Positions 24,133-25,741 of a stretch of 25,741 nucleotides of DNA are shown one piece after another (position 1 is the stretch's first letter; the number at the start of each line of letters is the position of its first letter). The notes beneath the pieces are model-generated. The model was not told the DNA's origin, did not search any database, and saw nothing but the letters and a program-made list of their open reading frames with translations. The position numbers and the translations under genes were made by a program. Origin of the DNA: Christensenella sp. UBA1252 (lineage in GTDB: Bacteria > Bacillota > Clostridia > Christensenellales > CAG-1252); contig DBVY01000001.1 of the NCBI GenBank assembly GCA_002308575.1, positions 7,836 to 33,576 of the forward strand, written 5' to 3'.

Positions 24133-25401
24133 TCAAGAGAGAGTGCTGAACATATCGTAAGGCACGCGCCCCTGCCAATCCTTATCCGCCTTCACCCCCA
24201 ACGCATACGCGACGATCGGCGCAAGGTCGGTGTTGATATATTTCCCGGGCGTGCCCTGCTTGACGGTCTTGCCCGCGATCGCGAACGTAACGTTGACTTC
24301 GAGGCTCGTGTTTTTGCCATGGTTTTTATGTCCGCCGGGGAGTCTGTGACCATGGTCGGTGCAGAGGACAAAGAGGGTATCTTCGAGCATGCCCGCGGCT
24401 TCGTAAGCGTCGTAAAGTCTGCCGATCAGCATATCGACGCGCGAAACGGCGTTCGAATAAGCGGGTTTCCCGTAGCCGTAGGAATGCCCCGCGTGATCGA
24501 CCTGATCCAAATGCATATAAGCGATTTGGTATTTATCGGGATCGGAAACGGTTTCGGAAATGATGCGTTGCATCGTCATCGCGTCGCGCATTTCGATCGT
24601 TTCGTCCGCGTAACCGTACAATTTGACTTGTTCGCTCAAATAGTCGTAAAGTTGACCTTCGATGCCCGGGATATCGTCGCGGATCGTCGTGCTTACGGTC
24701 GGCTGCTCGCTTTCATCCACGACGGTCATAATATTTTCGGATATTTTCGTCGTTTGATTATAATTCTTCAGGAATTGATAAACGTCCGCGACGTAGCTGT
24801 TGTACTTCGTGATGCGAGCATCGTTTTCGATGATACCGTTATTGACGCCGCGCCAGGTGCAGACAGAAAGGACTTTTCCGTTCTGCTTTTGCGCGAGGAA
24901 TTGCGCCATAAACGAAGGGTATTTATCCTCGTTTTTCGAGTGCTCGCCCGCTTCGACCCTTTGGTTCGTGTCGCGGAACAAGAAGCCGTGATAGACGGGG
25001 CGCACGCCGTGGAACATACTCGACCAGTTTTCGCAGCTGATCGTCGGATAGACCGCAACGCCGCGATAGGTTATCGAAGCTTTGATCTCCGTCGTTCCGA
25101 TCGTCTTTTGGCTGAACATCTTATCGAAATTCGGCGTATAAATTTTCCCGAAAAAGTCGCCTACGCCGTCCACGCCGATGATTACGACACGCTTATATTG
25201 ATTCGCGGGGTTATTGTTGATCTCCGCAAGCGCGGTATCCGAAGGAACGTAGCCCGTTGCGAAGCGGTTAAACAAAAACGCGCTCAAACAACAAACCGTT
25301 ACGATCGCGCAAATCAAAACGAACGCCGTTACGGAGATTGCGATCGTTCTGCCCTTATGCGCTTTCATTGCCGCAAACAATTTGACGAAAAAGTTCTTCA
25401 T
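24133..25401 (-). CDS. Membrane-anchored alkaline-phosphatase-superfamily phosphodiesterase
   Basis: This is a 422-residue protein with an N-terminal membrane anchor (about 19-46) and an extracellular metal-dependent hydrolase domain of the nucleotide pyrophosphatase/phosphodiesterase type. Visible metal and catalytic positions: D78 (IIGVDGVGD); a PTISCENW nucleophile loop, where S122 takes the place of the usual threonine and N125 the conserved asparagine; D302 and H306 (VDHAGHSYG); D349 and H350 (CTDHGH); and H361 (KNHGKN). The set is complete. The substrate may be nucleotides, phospholipid headgroups or wall polymers; the sequence does not decide. AAGGAGG stands five bases before the ATG. 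It is monocistronic, with its own promoter and terminator, and lies between tuf and the dockerin gene. Confidence 0.9.
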   Translation of the reverse strand: MKNFFVKLFAAMKAHKGRTIAISVTAFVLICAIVTVCCLSAFLFNRFATGYVPSDTALAEINNNPANQYKRVVIIGVDGVGDFFGKIYTPNFDKMFSQKTIGTTEIKASITYRGVAVYPTISCENWSSMFHGVRPVYHGFLFRDTNQRVEAGEHSKNEDKYPSFMAQFLAQKQNGKVLSVCTWRGVNNGIIENDARITKYNSYVADVYQFLKNYNQTTKISENIMTVVDESEQPTVSTTIRDDIPGIEGQLYDYLSEQVKLYGYADETIEMRDAMTMQRIISETVSDPDKYQIAYMHLDQVDHAGHSYGYGKPAYSNAVSRVDMLIGRLYDAYEAAGMLEDTLFVLCTDHGHRLPGGHKNHGKNTSLEVNVTFAIAGKTVKQGTPGKYINTDLAPIVAYALGVKADKDWQGRVPYDMFSTLS

Positions 25402-25426
25402 AAGATCCTCCTTTGAACTATTTTTT

Positions 25427-25456
25427 ATTATAGCACCAAAAACGAAAAAATGTCTA
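25427..25456 (-). promoter_or_regulatory. Sigma-A-type promoter of the phosphodiesterase gene
   Basis: TAGACA (25456-25451) and a perfect TATAAT (25432-25427) are 18 bases apart on the minus strand. The leader would be only about 20 bases, just enough for the ribosome binding site. Confidence 0.8.
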
Positions 25457-25535
25457 TACGAAAAGCGAAATCCATACGGGAATTTGCCGCCTCGCAGTCA
25501 GAAACGAAGCAATTGCGTCGCCATACGCACTCGTC

Positions 25536-25574
25536 AAAAAAAGGCTGTTCCGAAGATTTGGAACAGCCTTTTTT
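25536..25574 (-). terminator. Rho-independent terminator of tuf
   Basis: AGGCTGTTCC and GGAACAGCCT form a perfect 10-bp stem with an eight-base loop. There are seven T on the minus-strand side and six T on the plus-strand side, so it would work in both directions. It lies 14 bases after the tuf stop. Confidence 0.95.
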
Positions 25575-25588
25575 GAATTTGACGGAAA

Positions 25589-25741
25589 TTAGTCGTTGAT
25601 AATCGCCGCAACAACACCGGAACCAACCGTACGGCCGCCTTCACGGATAGCGAAGCGCAAGCCTTGCTCGATTGCGATCGGGGTGATGAGCTTGATTTCC
25701 ATATCGATGTTATCGCCGGGCATAACCATTTCGACACCCTT
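25589..25741 (-). CDS. tuf: Elongation factor Tu, C-terminal 50 residues (5'-truncated by window edge)
   Basis: EF-Tu carries aminoacyl-tRNA to the ribosome. Only the end of domain 3 is in the window: [27 protein letters not shown] and a final AAIIND before TAA. These match the conserved C-terminus closely. The frame runs off the window at 25741. A strong terminator follows, so tuf does not read into the surface-protein genes. Confidence 0.97.
   Translation of the reverse strand, partial: KGVEMVMPGDNIDMEIKLITPIAIEQGLRFAIREGGRTVGSGVVAAIIND

Overview
The window looks like a chromosomal segment of an anaerobic Gram-positive bacterium of the Clostridia (Bacillota), probably uncultured and perhaps gut-associated. 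That rests on the RpoB and EF-Tu sequences, strong purine-rich ribosome binding sites, and exported proteins built from modules common in such genomes: a starch-binding module 26-like domain, cohesin-like and dockerin domains, YNG/MBG-type and InlB-type repeats. The placement is inference from protein style; no 16S gene is present. Every gene I can support lies on the minus strand, so transcription runs from high to low coordinates.

Layout in the direction of transcription. (1) 25741-25536: the last 50 codons of tuf (EF-Tu) and a clear terminator. (2) 25456-24047: a monocistronic gene for a membrane-anchored alkaline-phosphatase-superfamily phosphodiesterase, ending in a terminator nested inside a larger palindromic element. 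(3) 24008-23557: non-coding, with four TTGTAAA boxes upstream of a good sigma-A-type promoter. (4) 23434-19340: a 1364-residue secreted protein with a CBM26-like module, Ig-like modules, a dockerin and a duplicated beta-helix tail, with its own terminator. (5) 19037-3431: an apparent single transcription unit of about 15.5 kb with nine genes. It starts with a 659-residue dockerin protein (a shorter paralogue of the gene in 4), a 226-residue membrane-anchored cohesin-like protein, a 1916-residue membrane-anchored multidomain protein with two cohesin-like modules, and a 638-residue membrane/coiled-coil protein with three copies of an unrecognised ~138-residue domain. A Dcr2/PAP29-like lipoprotein phosphoesterase, mnmA, two CPBP intramembrane proteases and tadA follow, then a terminator. 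(6) 3410-1: the rpoB promoter, leader and first 1086 codons of rpoB, cut by the window edge.

How the genes may work together. The cohesin-like modules sit on proteins with C-terminal membrane anchors, and the dockerins sit on secreted proteins, one with a probable starch-binding module. This suggests a small surface-assembled, cellulosome- or amylosome-like complex. No glycoside hydrolase is visible here, so it may be an adhesion or surface scaffold, or may recruit enzymes encoded elsewhere. The 638-residue protein and the two CPBP proteases could be membrane partners or processing factors, which is inference from operon position only. Two tRNA modification genes (mnmA, tadA) share the unit. 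The whole locus sits between tuf and rpoB, where many bacteria carry rpmG-secE-nusG-rplKAJL.
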